A stretch of 64,000 nt of DNA from NCBI GenBank assembly GCA_028023455.1, contig JAQFVV010012434.1:5484264-5548263 (forward strand), given 5' to 3'. Below, piece by piece: positions 24,930 to 35,655 of this stretch (the stretch's first letter is position 1; every line of letters begins with the position of its first letter). The DNA comes from Epiperipatus broadwayi. Taxonomy: Eukaryota; Onychophora; Udeonychophora; Euonychophora; Peripatidae. Both the position numbers and the translations under genes were made by a program. The notes beneath the pieces are model-generated. The model had not been told where the DNA came from and did no database searches. It was given only the letters and a program-made list of their open reading frames with translations.

Positions 24930-26640
24930 TTGTCTTCACCTGCTGATGTATTCTTTAATTCACTAAATCTCAGTTTTAGTGCATTTTTAAACAATCTCCC
25001 TATGTCTACCTTGTGCTTATCAGCATTTAACTATCTCATTTCCCTCCCCTTCACCTGTTTGGTGGGCAGTTCAACTGTTTCATGGACCATAAACAGTTTT
25101 ATTCCCTCTTAGACTTTTAAATATTTCTTGTCCTCCATTTTCCCTGTCACTCAGAACGTTTTTATAATGTTTTCGTGTGTTGTTTCCATTATTTAGGCCA
25201 TTTTTAACGATTTTTTTCAGACCCCCCCCCTTCTGGGGTAACGCCTAAAATTCCATTCAATTTTCACATTACTCAACTAAAATTATTAATAACAAATTTT
25301 CTAGTGTTTTTTTTTTTTTTTTGCTTTTACGTTAATATATTTAATTTTTCCATTTCAAAATTGTTTTCTTCGTATTACCTTTTTTTTCTTTCAAATAGTT
25401 TAAAGATGGCCGTTGCCCTTAGTGGAAAAAATGTGCAGAGTCCTAAGCTACATGAATTACCCAAATTTTATCCAAATCATATTTCAAACAAAACTTAACT
25501 AAAAACATCATCACCAAAGAACTTATTTCAAAGTCTCCATCTCCTTGCCCTCTGGATTTTCCTCCCTTGCAGGCTGTGGTTTGCTCTATCAAAGGTAAAA
25601 GCAAGTCAAAAAGAACAACATGACCAATTATAATGTCATTCTCAATACAACAGGGAAAACTAAAATTACTGATCTACAAAGAACAAAAATCAACCTGTTA
25701 CATCTAAGCATAACTCAGAAATCTCATTCATCCCTGAAACTTCTAAAGACTTAATATATAGCAATTTCTCCAAAGTTAAGGTTCCATATGAATCCTCCTA
25801 TCAATCCACCAGGGCAACCAAGCCTATCAATATTGCTCCTTACCAAAGAATCTTTTTTGCCTGGACTACACACCCTTTTCATATCCCCATCCCATTTCAT
25901 ATGTATTCTCTTCACCATATTGTCCTTGAATTTCATTTTTCCATGTAATCATCTCTTGGTAAATCTTTTTTAACTGTTGTGTATTTTGTCTTTTTGATGA
26001 ATAAAAGCTTTCATCATGGGGGGGGGGGGATTATAGATTTTTGCACTTGATTTATTACTGCATGTATACATGGTTAAGGGTATTTTGTAAACTGTTATGT
26101 TCCAAACCCTTCCCCTCTCCTCTGTTTTTAAAAGTATTTGTTAATCAAAAAAAAAAAAAAAACACTTCCATATTTATTTTTGTCATACTACATTGTAATG
26201 TTGTATTAATATTTCTCATTCATTGTCAGCGACGCAAATTGTTTTTAAATCTATTAGTGTTTTATTTTCTAATAAATATGGTCTGTTCTTCAGAGTTAGC
26301 CAAACTTACTAAATTATTTTCAATTTACTGAAATATCTTTTATCAATGTCACAGAGCTTCTTTTTCTCTGGAGAATGACCTCCAAGTGTCTATTATTCTC
26401 ACCTAAACATTCCCCTCCCCCGCTTGTTTATATTATTTTAGTGATTTAACTTTTTTCCATCGAATTTTTTTTTTATACTAGTGTTTAATATTTATTTTTC
26501 TAATTATTTCACTTGATATGTTGTAGAAATAAGTGAAAATAAATGGTTATGTCTAAAAACAATGTAAGCCTCCTCCCCCCCCCGCTCTCTCCCTTTTTTT
26601 TAATCTTATCAAATATCAGCCTTTTCCTGTTTATCTTTTT
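24930..26640. other. Pyrimidine-rich stretch with C/G homopolymers
   Basis: The + strand is T/C-rich. It contains C9 at 25222-25230, G12 at 26018-26029 and C9 at 26575-26583, rare in this window, plus long T runs (25305-25322). Several frames of 60-96 codons (24930, 25304, 25788, 26041) result from scarcity of A on this strand. AATAAA followed by AGCTTTCATCATG precedes the G run. The origin could be a retroposed transcript, but no protein is recognisable. Confidence 0.4.
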
Positions 26641-27320
26641 TTAAAAAAAATTTTTTTGGCAAAATGTGTTTTAATTAATTTATTTGTATTCATTTCCAAA
26701 TGTACTGTAGTGATATATTTTTTGTTCGAAAAGATAGGGGTTTTTTTTTGTTGTTGTTTATCTGTCTTTCAGATGAACTCTGAGACAAGGTCAGCTAAAG
26801 CTGGCTAGAAAATAGGTTGTTGGTATAAAAGTTATAATGAAAGATGTTAGAGCTTGGGGCAGTAGGGCTTAAACTATCAGCTACTTCTTGTTTTGTGGTT
26901 ACATTAAACCGCTGGGAAATGCTATAGGATTGCTTTTAAATAATCCTTTTTAAAATGCGTTTTTGTTAAGAATTTAGCTCTTTAAACAAACCTGTTTATT
27001 ACCTCTTGCTGAATTCTTGCTTTTATTTTCTCACTTTTTATTTTTAAACAAAAGTAAAGAAAAAGTATTAGATTTCCAAAATATATATAAATTTCTAAAA
27101 TTAATCGAAATGTTTCATGCTTGATGAGTTTGAAAAACAAAATAGTATTTTGTATGTATATATGTGATTTATTCGAAAACAGTTTTATTAGCTCCAAAAT
27201 ATTTTTATAAGAAAATTAAATACTCCATCACATGACCTCCTGAGTTACTCTTTCGATTTTTTTTACAGTTGTAACCATATAAGAAGCCTAAACGTTGTCA
27301 GCGATATTTTGGATTGTTTT
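26641..27320. other. AT-rich DNA, nothing recognised
   Basis: Homopolymer-rich. The 71-codon minus frame at 26982-27197 shows no motif. Confidence 0.5.
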
Positions 27321-27324
27321 TATA

Positions 27325-27460
27325 GCTCTGGTAGTGTAGTGCAGTAGTAATTTTTGACTCTGAAGTGGAAGATCCTGGTTCGATTCCATTTTTGATATTT
27401 CCGTCGCTCGAACTTCTTATGGATTCCCTAGCAATAAAGACCTTTGATTATCTATCTATT
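27325..27460 (+). mobile_element. SINE A, copy 1 (best preserved)
   Basis: The tRNA-like head has box A TGGTAGTGTAG (27329-27339) and a perfect box B GGTTCGATTCC (27377-27387). The anticodon-loop-like ACTCTGAA is as in glutamine tRNA(CUG). A short body follows: CGCTCGAACTTCTTATGG, then CCCTAGCAATAAAGACC. Related copies with the same tail lie at 27716-27853 and, on the minus strand, 61381-61525. The family is not one I can name. Confidence 0.8.
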
Positions 27461-27715
27461 TTTAAAATATAACTCTTAAATTATTCTACCAGATTGTAAT
27501 GTGCTTAAATGACATTTGACCTTCCCAACAACTCATCATAAGATTATTTTTGTTTACAGTGATGTTATGAATTTACGATGGTGCTCCTAAGATCAGAACA
27601 TATTAGAACTTATGATCTTCTAAATATAAAACAGTAAAATAAATGAAAAGTATTAGCAAACTGTTACTAACGATACTGAAGTTTACTAACTAAACCCTGA
27701 TTTCTTATATTACCC

Positions 27716-27853
27716 TGCATACTTTGGTGCAGTCAAAGATAAATCTTTGCAGTTCAAGGTCCATGGATCACAATCTAACACGTATCACTTCCAATGCTCC
27801 AACTCCTTGTGAATTCCCAAGCAATAAACCAATCAGTTATTTTTTTTTTTTTA
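27716..27853 (+). mobile_element. SINE A, copy 2 (diverged)
   Basis: The tail GAATTCCCAAGCAATAAACC matches SINE A copy 1 and is followed by a T run of about 14. The head is eroded, with only a weak box B position (GGATCACAATC). It lies 250 bp downstream of copy 1 in the same orientation. Confidence 0.6.
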
Positions 27854-28599
27854 AATTGTTAGAATCTGCTTTCAAGTAGAGTATTTTATTTAACCGCAAC
27901 ATTGACCATAACTTGATCCACAGACGAGTACCTCCAACATACCTCTGCTGGTAATACTCAACAAACTGATTAAATATTCGATGCTAAAGTTTATGTTTTC
28001 CCTTTAGTGTTTCACTCTCCAGCTAAGCATAGTTAGATGACCACCAAATAATAATTTCAGTGATTCACTCATTTCATTTGCAATCTTAATTTTTAATCTT
28101 ATTGACTAAGATCAAGTTGATGTTTATAATGTAACATTAAAATAATTATGCTAGAATAAGGAATGTTGTAAAGATGTAAACAATGACAAAATATTACCAT
28201 TTTTAAAAAAAAATCAAATGCTTAGTTGCTCTACTTTCTTTTAAGTAGATAACTCATCATACTGTACTCACATGTAGTGATTAATTAATGATTCATTCTG
28301 TAAGTTTCTCGTTTTTTAGATAGATATTTAGCAGTCGAAAAATTGCTTATACTGTTACTGTTATATACTTATATATTATATTTTTATAATATATATATAT
28401 AACACTTGTCTCCAAACAAACACAAAGTCTGATACACAGACTAGGATCGATCTATTATATATTCATATTCTTAAACAATTAAATTACAATATAACCACAT
28501 TTATCTATTAGTCACTAATAAATATTTCATTAACCTGAAATCAAAGTTGCGGTAAAATAAAAAGATATTGTTTGTTTTTTGTTTTTTTTTTTTGCCCTA
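27854..28599. other. AT-rich DNA, nothing recognised
   Basis: Contains an (AT)n run near 28386-28402. No frame or repeat homology. Confidence 0.5.
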
Positions 28600-29300
28600 T
28601 TGGTGATCTATAGACATGCGTGTTTTTATTTTGTTTAAATTATAAGTTAGCTTTGTGCATTTTCGTGTTTGTGTATATATATTATTATATATTAACGGGT
28701 GTACAGTTATATACTAACTATTAATGCAAAAATATATAATATATACACACAGATATGCGATTGTGTATCCGGTAAAGTGTGCATAAATATATAACTGAGC
28801 GCGCAATTTAAATTACGACTATTTTATTTAAGTTTTAGCTGTTAAAATTCTGAACAGGTAGATTATTTTTCACTTCGCAAATACATTTAAAGTTCTGTCA
28901 ATCTAAAACTCATTAATTTGAAAGAAGTTGTTCATTATATATTCTCAGCAAATAAACTATTCTCTTTTTTTTATTATTATTTCTTTTTCCTTGTTGCTGT
29001 TAATCACGATAAAATGTACAATCACTAACGTTTGTTTACATTCCAATTATATCCTTTAATTAAGAACAGTCAGGTGTGGCAAATTTATAAAACATGCCGA
29101 CAATATCGTATTTCGAGTAATGTTATATTGGAGGAAATTTATTCTATTATTTGTCGGCAGGTATTGTCAATGAGCTGTTTTTCTTTTTATTAACTGTATA
29201 CAATACAAATGTATTTTTTAAACATAATAACAAAACGCGATCACTTATTAATTTACAAACATATCCGAAGTAATAAAAAAAAAACCGGTAACGCTTTTGA
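28600..29300. other. Third CpG-dense cluster with short inverted repeat
   Basis: About 20 CpG in 700 bp. A perfect 9-bp inverted repeat, TGCCGACAA (29095-29103) and TTGTCGGCA (29151-29159), encloses 47 nt that contain TATCGTATTTCGAG. No coding frame is seen. Confidence 0.45.
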
Positions 29301-29394
29301 AATTCATAAAACAATCACACAGCATTTATAAATGGTAGTAGGTGTTTAATAAAGATAATTATACTTGTATTAAATAGAAACACTATATTTATAG

Positions 29395-29545
29395 ATGTGA
29401 TAATATGTTGGTCTATTTCCACCATCTATCATTATATCTTGAATGTCTAGAAAATTTTAAACTTTATTTAAATCTTTCAAATACAAACAACTTGTTATTA
29501 ATAACACACAAATAAATAATACAGGTTAGTAACTGCATCTATGAA
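29395..29545 (-). mobile_element. SINE B, 5'-truncated copy
   Basis: On the minus strand it matches the last 150 bp of SINE B (29925-30215): ACAAGTTGTTTGTATTTGAAAG, TTTAAATAAAGT, then the terminal hairpin element around TGGAAATAGACCA (29404-29425). The head is absent. Confidence 0.75.
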
Positions 29546-29872
29546 ATACCATATAAATGTAGAAGTAGATTGTTGAGATCTGTTACCCTGTTGAATAGTG
29601 ACTGAAAGAACACAAAGCTTAAAAGAGAAAAAGCAGATATGTCTACAGAAACACAACATTTATGTATTAATGAACATATGTTCAATTAAGAAAATAAAAT
29701 AAAAAATTAAGCTAGAGAAGGAAAGGTGCAAAGAAGAAAATTCAAAGAAACTGCTAATATGACAATGACAAATAGCCTATACGTCAATCCTGTGTAGCAA
29801 TACATAATGTCTGGAAGCTTCTAATTAATGTGATTCTTAGAGAAAAGTATTAAAAAAAGTTGAAGGAATCAG

Positions 29873-29940
29873 GAGGATTTGAACCAACCCTTATAGATAA
29901 GCATATAAAATTTCTACTGCCAATTGCTCAGTTGATTGGG
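29873..29940 (-). repeat. tRNA-like SINE head, opposed to SINE B
   Basis: On the minus strand, box A-like TTGGCAGTAGAA is followed about 40 nt later by box B GGTTCAAATCC (complement of 29875-29885). It overlaps the start of the plus-strand SINE B head-to-head. Its body does not match the other families here. Confidence 0.45.
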
Positions 29941-30215
29941 ATGCAGTCTTGAAATTAGATATTCAAGAATCTTAAAGTGTAAGTTCGATTCCTATGCTAA
30001 TATTATTACTAGTCATACCAGCAATACTTGAAAAAGAATGAAGAATAATACTATTCAAAACATATTCAAATTGTGTAATTACTAACCTGTGTTGTCTATT
30101 TGTGGTTATTACTAACAAGTTGTTTGTATTTGAAAGTTTAAATAAAGTGTAAAATTTTCTATACATTCAACATTTAATGATAGATTATGGAAATAGTTCA
30201 ACATATTATCACATG
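29925..30215 (+). mobile_element. SINE B, full-length copy
   Basis: The head carries TTGCTCAGTTGATTGGG (D-arm/box A, from about 29924) and GTTCGATTCC (box B, 29983-29992). A body of about 190 bp is shared with 42355-42620 (minus) and 44440-44692. The end is TTTAAATAAAGT and a terminal hairpin (30184-30203). Upstream sequence at 29620-29700 (TGTATTAATGAACATATGTT) also matches the region upstream of the 44.4-kb copy, so the element may begin farther 5'. Confidence 0.75.
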
Positions 30216-32879
30216 TAATATACCATCATCACAAACCTTCAGGCAAAAAGTATAATTATAAATCTTTTTTTTTTTTTAGTTTTAATAAGTGTTCTCTTAT
30301 ATACAATGTACATAATAGAAAGTTATAAGAGTTTCCAATAGATTCAAGCATCATTTTATAAATTAAAATAGAAAATACATTACAATCATCTAAGATAAAG
30401 AAGCAAGATAATTAAGCAAATTGTGATAAAAAATATGTATCCAAATTTAATTAAAGTATATAAATAATATTTTAATGAAGATAATTAAACATTGAATAAA
30501 TTACATCAAATGCAAAACTTTGAGTACAAATGTAAATTGATTCATTTTAGATGTGCAAAGCAAATCTGACAATTAAAGGGATTTGCAATGGTAATTAAAT
30601 TTACACTTTATTTAGCATATATATTATATAGTTTAACTATTAACAAGATGTTATAAAAAAACATGTATAAATTCCAACCAGGAAATAGATTCACTACTGG
30701 TTTTACTAAGTTCTTCATTTCTGATATTGTAATCATAGTTTTAACAATTGTAGACTATATTCATGGTTTTTATTATTATAAACTCACTATAATTGAGTAT
30801 TGAGAAAAGATAATAACCATATTCAAAACTTTTACATTGCCTAAGCATGCTTTTGGCAAATATTTGTCAGAATCATAATGTTGTTTTGGTTAGCAGTTGA
30901 ACATTATGCCTATATATGGATGTGATTTATTATTTAAATGAGGCATTTAAATATTCCACTTTTTTGATAATGGAATGCATGACTTTTTTCTATTAATTGC
31001 ATTTAAGATCATTTGCAATTACCCATTCCTCCTTATATTTTCATTTTCTATCATCTTTTTCAGTATAAACCATGCTACATTAGTAGGACTGAAATTATGA
31101 CCCATATCAAGCTTGTGATCAAAAAAGATCAATTATATTCATTGTTTTATTTAACTCTGTTGTATAAGTATATGTGATGGGTGATTTTTATAGATCTATT
31201 AGCACATGATTCTCTGTAATATACAGATTTTGTAAACCACTTAAGGGGTGTGCTCCTTTAGTATTTTGTCTTTTGAATTATTTAACAAATTGTTAATGGT
31301 GGAAGCAATCTAAATCTATATAGAACAGTAGCTGCTATATTCCATTTATGAAATATATAATGCAATAATCATGACTTGTCCTGAATCTGTTGATGAAACA
31401 CTGAATGCATCTAAGAAAATCAAATCTAGCTGGTTTTAATTGATAGATCTGGGCGATAAAAATTTATTTACAACATCATAATAATTTTATATCATATTTT
31501 TTTATTTATAGATTCTTGATTAAACATTTAAAAAGAGGATATTATTTGAAATTAGACTTAGATCATGAAATTAAGCATGTTAAATTGATAAAGATAAAAA
31601 TGATCTCATTGTCTTAAAAGTATAACACCTCTTTCACCAATGCTATAACACACACTGTATTTTTTGTTTGTTTTTCTTTAAAATCAGTTCAGTTGAATAA
31701 TATTAGATATCAGTTTATTGACTAACATTGAATGACTACTTAAAAGAAAAATCTTAAGAAGTGCTTAGTTCATTTACCATTGATTTGAATTTTCAGGTCA
31801 TGAGTATAACTCATATATGCATTACCACTTCAGCAATAAGGTTGTTCAATACCACAATATCTTTCAATAGTTTTAGTTATATAAGTTTCATTTTGACAGA
31901 TTTTAGCAATAGATGAGAAGGACAAAAAATTTAATTATATAATTTTCATCCTTGTTTTAGTCTGTCTCTAACTCATTTACTAATTAAAAACTGTGTGATT
32001 GTCAGGTTAATCATGAAAAGACTATATAAAAAAAAAAAGTATAAGTCAATTTGAATCCTGAAAAAATGTTCATATTTTATCTGGTTCAGATTTCAGATTA
32101 TAGTCATGGCAAGTTAATTCACTAAACACAAGGTTTTAATTTTCATCAGGCAACCTCTTTTGAGTTCTGAAATATTATATATTACTAAATTTTAATGAAC
32201 AAATTATTCTTCTATCTTTTATTAAATTTAATATAAATACTAAATTTATAGAATATTCTTATTATGCCATCTTTCATTAAAACTATGATCTAAATTAAAA
32301 CATCGTCTCCATTATTTTTTAAATAAATTAACCCTTTATAATAGATATAAATATTACTCATTTTTAAAAAAAAGGAAATACTGTATTATATTATGGCCTT
32401 TGATATTCCTTGATCAGTGTGAATTTTTTTAATTTAAACAAGATAATAATTAATATTTAGAATGGATGGGGTGAGGTCATTTTTTTAATTAATAAATATT
32501 AAATTATGAAACTTCATGAAGGATTGTATCCAGCCATGCAAATAAATAGGTCATTTGTTGTTTGAGCACCAGAAATTGTAAGCTTTGTTCCACTAATTTT
32601 TTCACTGGATTAAATCTGAGAACATTAAAAATTATTTGTGGCTTTTGAATGAACAAAAAATTATTTATTTTTATGTATGAATTACGTTTATTGTGTAAAA
32701 CCCTAAACTTTTTTTTACCTGATTTTATTAATTTATTTTTTTATGCACATGATATAATTGGACTTTATAGATGAGTAAATTTCAAATAATCTATTTCAAT
32801 TAACTTAATTTATATAATGCCAAAGATATCAAATCACTAGTCTTCCAACCACCCATCCCCCCAAAAAACAAGTATGTAT
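30216..32879. other. AT-rich DNA, nothing recognised
   Basis: No frame above 60 codons on either strand and no copy of the families defined here. Poly-T near 30267-30278. Confidence 0.5.
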
Positions 32880-33790
32880 TTTTATCATCTTAACTCTCTC
32901 CACACATATTCATCTTTTATAGCTTTCTAGAATATTGGTTGATTTTTTTTGATCAGCAGTCTAGATCAAAATCTCATCAGCATCTCTTAAATTACTTGTC
33001 TCCCTCCTATTGCTATATCATGCCGATCTTCAAGATCATTATGCATAATGATCCCACTATAGGCATTAAAAAAATAAATGAAAGTCTACTTTCTGCATTC
33101 TAAACTATATTAATTAATTTTTGTCTATTCAGATTTTTGCAGAATTCAATTAATAGAGATTTTGGATGAAAACATAACAAATGTAAAGATGTTCCAAGTC
33201 CAAGAAATCCCTCTTTTTTTTTTTCAACTATTTTATCAAAAGCTTTATAGTCCTTAAAGTCTACCATATTTTACTAGTATATTTCTTGACTTTTTCTAAT
33301 CATCTGATAACTGTTCAATAGCTGTTCTCTTGTATCTCATTTGGATATGAATTCCAATTTCTAGTCAGTTTGCTGAAGAATGAATACTTTCAAATGTTCA
33401 TTAATCAAGATGAATATTTTATTGGAAAATAAAGTTATGACTATGGTTTTGCAATTCTTACAGTCAGTGGAGTTATCTTTCCTAAAGAATAGGAAAAAGA
33501 TTGAGTGATATCTTTTTCATTACTTTTTCTGTTAAATCCATATTCTTTAATAATGTTGGTGGATGATTTCAATTATTATTCTAGCTACAGTAGAAGCTTT
33601 TCTGTTCTATAACTTCTACTTAGATATATCTATTTCCGATCTAAAAATATATGATTCTAGATCATTCTCTTTAATTGCTTTCTGTGTAGATGATTGGGTT
33701 GAGTCATCATAAAGATTGCAACAATGTTGCTTCCATATCTCAGATATTTTTGTTAATATTTATAATAATATTTTCTTTAAACTTTTAAAT
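32880..33790 (-). pseudogene. Non-LTR retrotransposon reverse transcriptase fossil
   Basis: In shifting frames on the minus strand the RT landmarks appear in order: a linker resembling ...RSEIDIS..KL..RKAST (about 33690-33590), KDNSTDCKNCKTI (about 33480-33440, cf. KKGDxxxCxNYRxI), TREQLLNSYQMIRKSQEIY (about 33335-33280), VDFKDYKAFDKI (about 33270-33235, the first catalytic Asp region), and SNLRDADEILI (about 32995-32960, the YADD box degraded to DADE). The second catalytic box is mutated and many stops interrupt it. It resembles the animal proteins usually annotated endonuclease-reverse transcriptase. The clade cannot be fixed from this fragment. Confidence 0.7.
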
Positions 33791-35414
33791 TTTTTGTAGC
33801 TGTTTTTTATTTAAATTTGATAAAGAGATATTGATTTTTATTGTACTGACATTTAATATTTGTATATAGCTCTATTTTTTAATAAATTTTAATAGAAAAT
33901 ACATTCTTATCTTTCTGATAAATGTCTTTAAATTTATAGTTCATTTCCAATATATATATTTTCAATTTTATTTTACATATTTATAGGCTAATAAAAAAAT
34001 TTCTCAGCTATATGGAAATATCTACATTTCACTAATTCAAACCCCAAATTTTACATAATATTAGAGCATTATTCACTACATTGTGAATTTTTACATTTCT
34101 TAGAATAGTAAATAAACATTTAAAAGACTTGGCAATTATTATTTTTCTATATTATAGAAATCATAGTTTATCATAAAATTACTGTTCATGAATTTTCTTA
34201 TGTGTTCTTCTATTGAATTTTAATTGATTTATCAGCATGGAAATAAACTATTTATTTTTCACATATATTAAAAATATGCTGATCATTTAAAAGAACTTTC
34301 AATCCATGGTGCTTTGAATATTGTAAACTCGTAAGGAAATAATTGAATCATGTAAAGACTGAAAATTGTGAATAATTATTAGTTGCTAATTTTATTATCA
34401 AGAACTCTTTTATAAAATTAGCAACTAATATGATCCTAATTTTTCAATCTCTACATGATTCAATTGTATACATACATCTTTAAATACATTTAAAACCCTA
34501 TTCTGTCATATTTACTTGAAACATATGAATCAATGACCACTAAGATACATTTCTAACTGAATCAGAATTCTTTAGTTGCTCTACTCATTTATCTTTATCA
34601 GATATTTTTATTTCTATTTGTATTTATTATGATTCAAATAGATATAGCAGAACATAAGTTTTAAACATATGTAATTCCAATATAAACATTATGCAAATAC
34701 AATATTTTATTATAATCAAACTATGTGACAGTTTCTACTGCCTAACAGTCTTCTTTAAAGTTCTTTCCACTAATTAATCTGTGTAAAAGATGGTAGAATT
34801 GGATTAATGTTACCATGTGGTTACGTTTAATAAAAATAAATACATTGATCTTTAATTATGGGTTTAAATTTATAAGAATATTTTGCTTTATGTATGATTA
34901 ATAATAATCATTAATTTTATTGAACAAATAGAAGTAATGCATTTTTAATTATTTTTTAGGAAAGTTTAAAAATAAAAATTCGACATAATAAAACAAATAT
35001 TTTTAAAAATTTTCATTATCAAATTTACTTTATTTTTCTAATATAATTTCACATCTATAGCTATTTTTATTTAATGTTTTGTCAAATCATTTACTTATTT
35101 GAAAATAAAATCAGATTTTTTCCTTTAAGATAAAGATGATTGATTTTGATGTTTCCAACTTATTGTAAAGCAATCCTTATGCTAAAACATTTCTTTGATC
35201 ATCTATGTTTATAATTGATTTATTTGAACCTGCTTATCAAATTCTTTATAGTATTATATCTACTATATGTATAATTTGATTAACTTTTGAATATGATTCT
35301 ACTCTTTATTTTAAAACAAATCATTGTAAATGGAAATTTTATAAAAAATATTCATTTAAACCAAAAATGTTCATTCTTCAAGACACAGTTGGATTTAATT
35401 TTATATGTATATAT
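33791..35414. other. AT-rich DNA around a palindrome
   Basis: Apart from the palindrome at 34341-34465, no repeat homology or frame of note. A 74-codon frame at 35287-35511 runs into family C and is not a gene. Confidence 0.5.
34341..34465. repeat. Palindrome, about 55-bp arms
   Basis: AATTGAATCATGTA at the left end and TACATGATTCAATT at the right end are complementary. The inner arms TATTAGTTGCTAATTTTAT and ATAAAATTAGCAACTAATA are perfect. The loop is about 16 nt, with one bulged region between inner and outer arms. The size is compatible with a MITE or hairpin RNA precursor. Confidence 0.8.
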
Positions 35415-35544
35415 TTATAAGGGACTTGAACTCAGACTTTCAAGCTTCCTGCATCTATCCAAACTATCTTACATAACTGATACACATGATCACATACATA
35501 TGAAAAAATAAATGATCTCCAATATATGTATTTCATGCTAATCC
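35415..35544 (-). repeat. Family C, minus arm of a fold-back pair
   Basis: On the minus strand this starts inside hammerhead loop II (GGATTAGCAT), keeps GAAA and UACAUAUAUUGG, and continues through the tRNA-like region to box B (GAGTTCAAGTCCC complement near 35424-35436). The ribozyme 5' half is missing. Confidence 0.8.
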
Positions 35545-35655
35545 ATATTGAAGATCATTTATCTTTTTCACATGTATATGGTCATGTGTATCAGTTGTGT
35601 AAGATGGTTTAGATAGATGCAGGGATCTTGAAAGTCTGAGTTCAAGTCCCTTATA
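35545..35655 (+). repeat. Family C, plus arm of a fold-back pair
   Basis: The plus-strand copy begins ATATTGAAGATC, equivalent to the bases at the hammerhead cleavage position (UA|UUGG), and runs to box B GAGTTCAAGTCCC (about 35640-35652). The two arms are head-to-head with essentially no spacer. The + strand therefore folds into a hairpin of about 105 bp. Confidence 0.8.

Noticed and set aside
25788-25973. Pro-rich 61-codon frame opposed by a 61-codon minus frame
   Set aside because: Both strands are open only because the block is pyrimidine-rich on one strand; no recognisable family.
27325-27390. Possible functional glutamine-like tRNA gene
   Set aside because: Boxes A and B are good but the acceptor and anticodon stems do not pair, and SINE-type sequence with related copies follows.
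29925-29995. Possible tRNA gene at the SINE B head
   Set aside because: No closed acceptor stem; the same head begins several dispersed copies.
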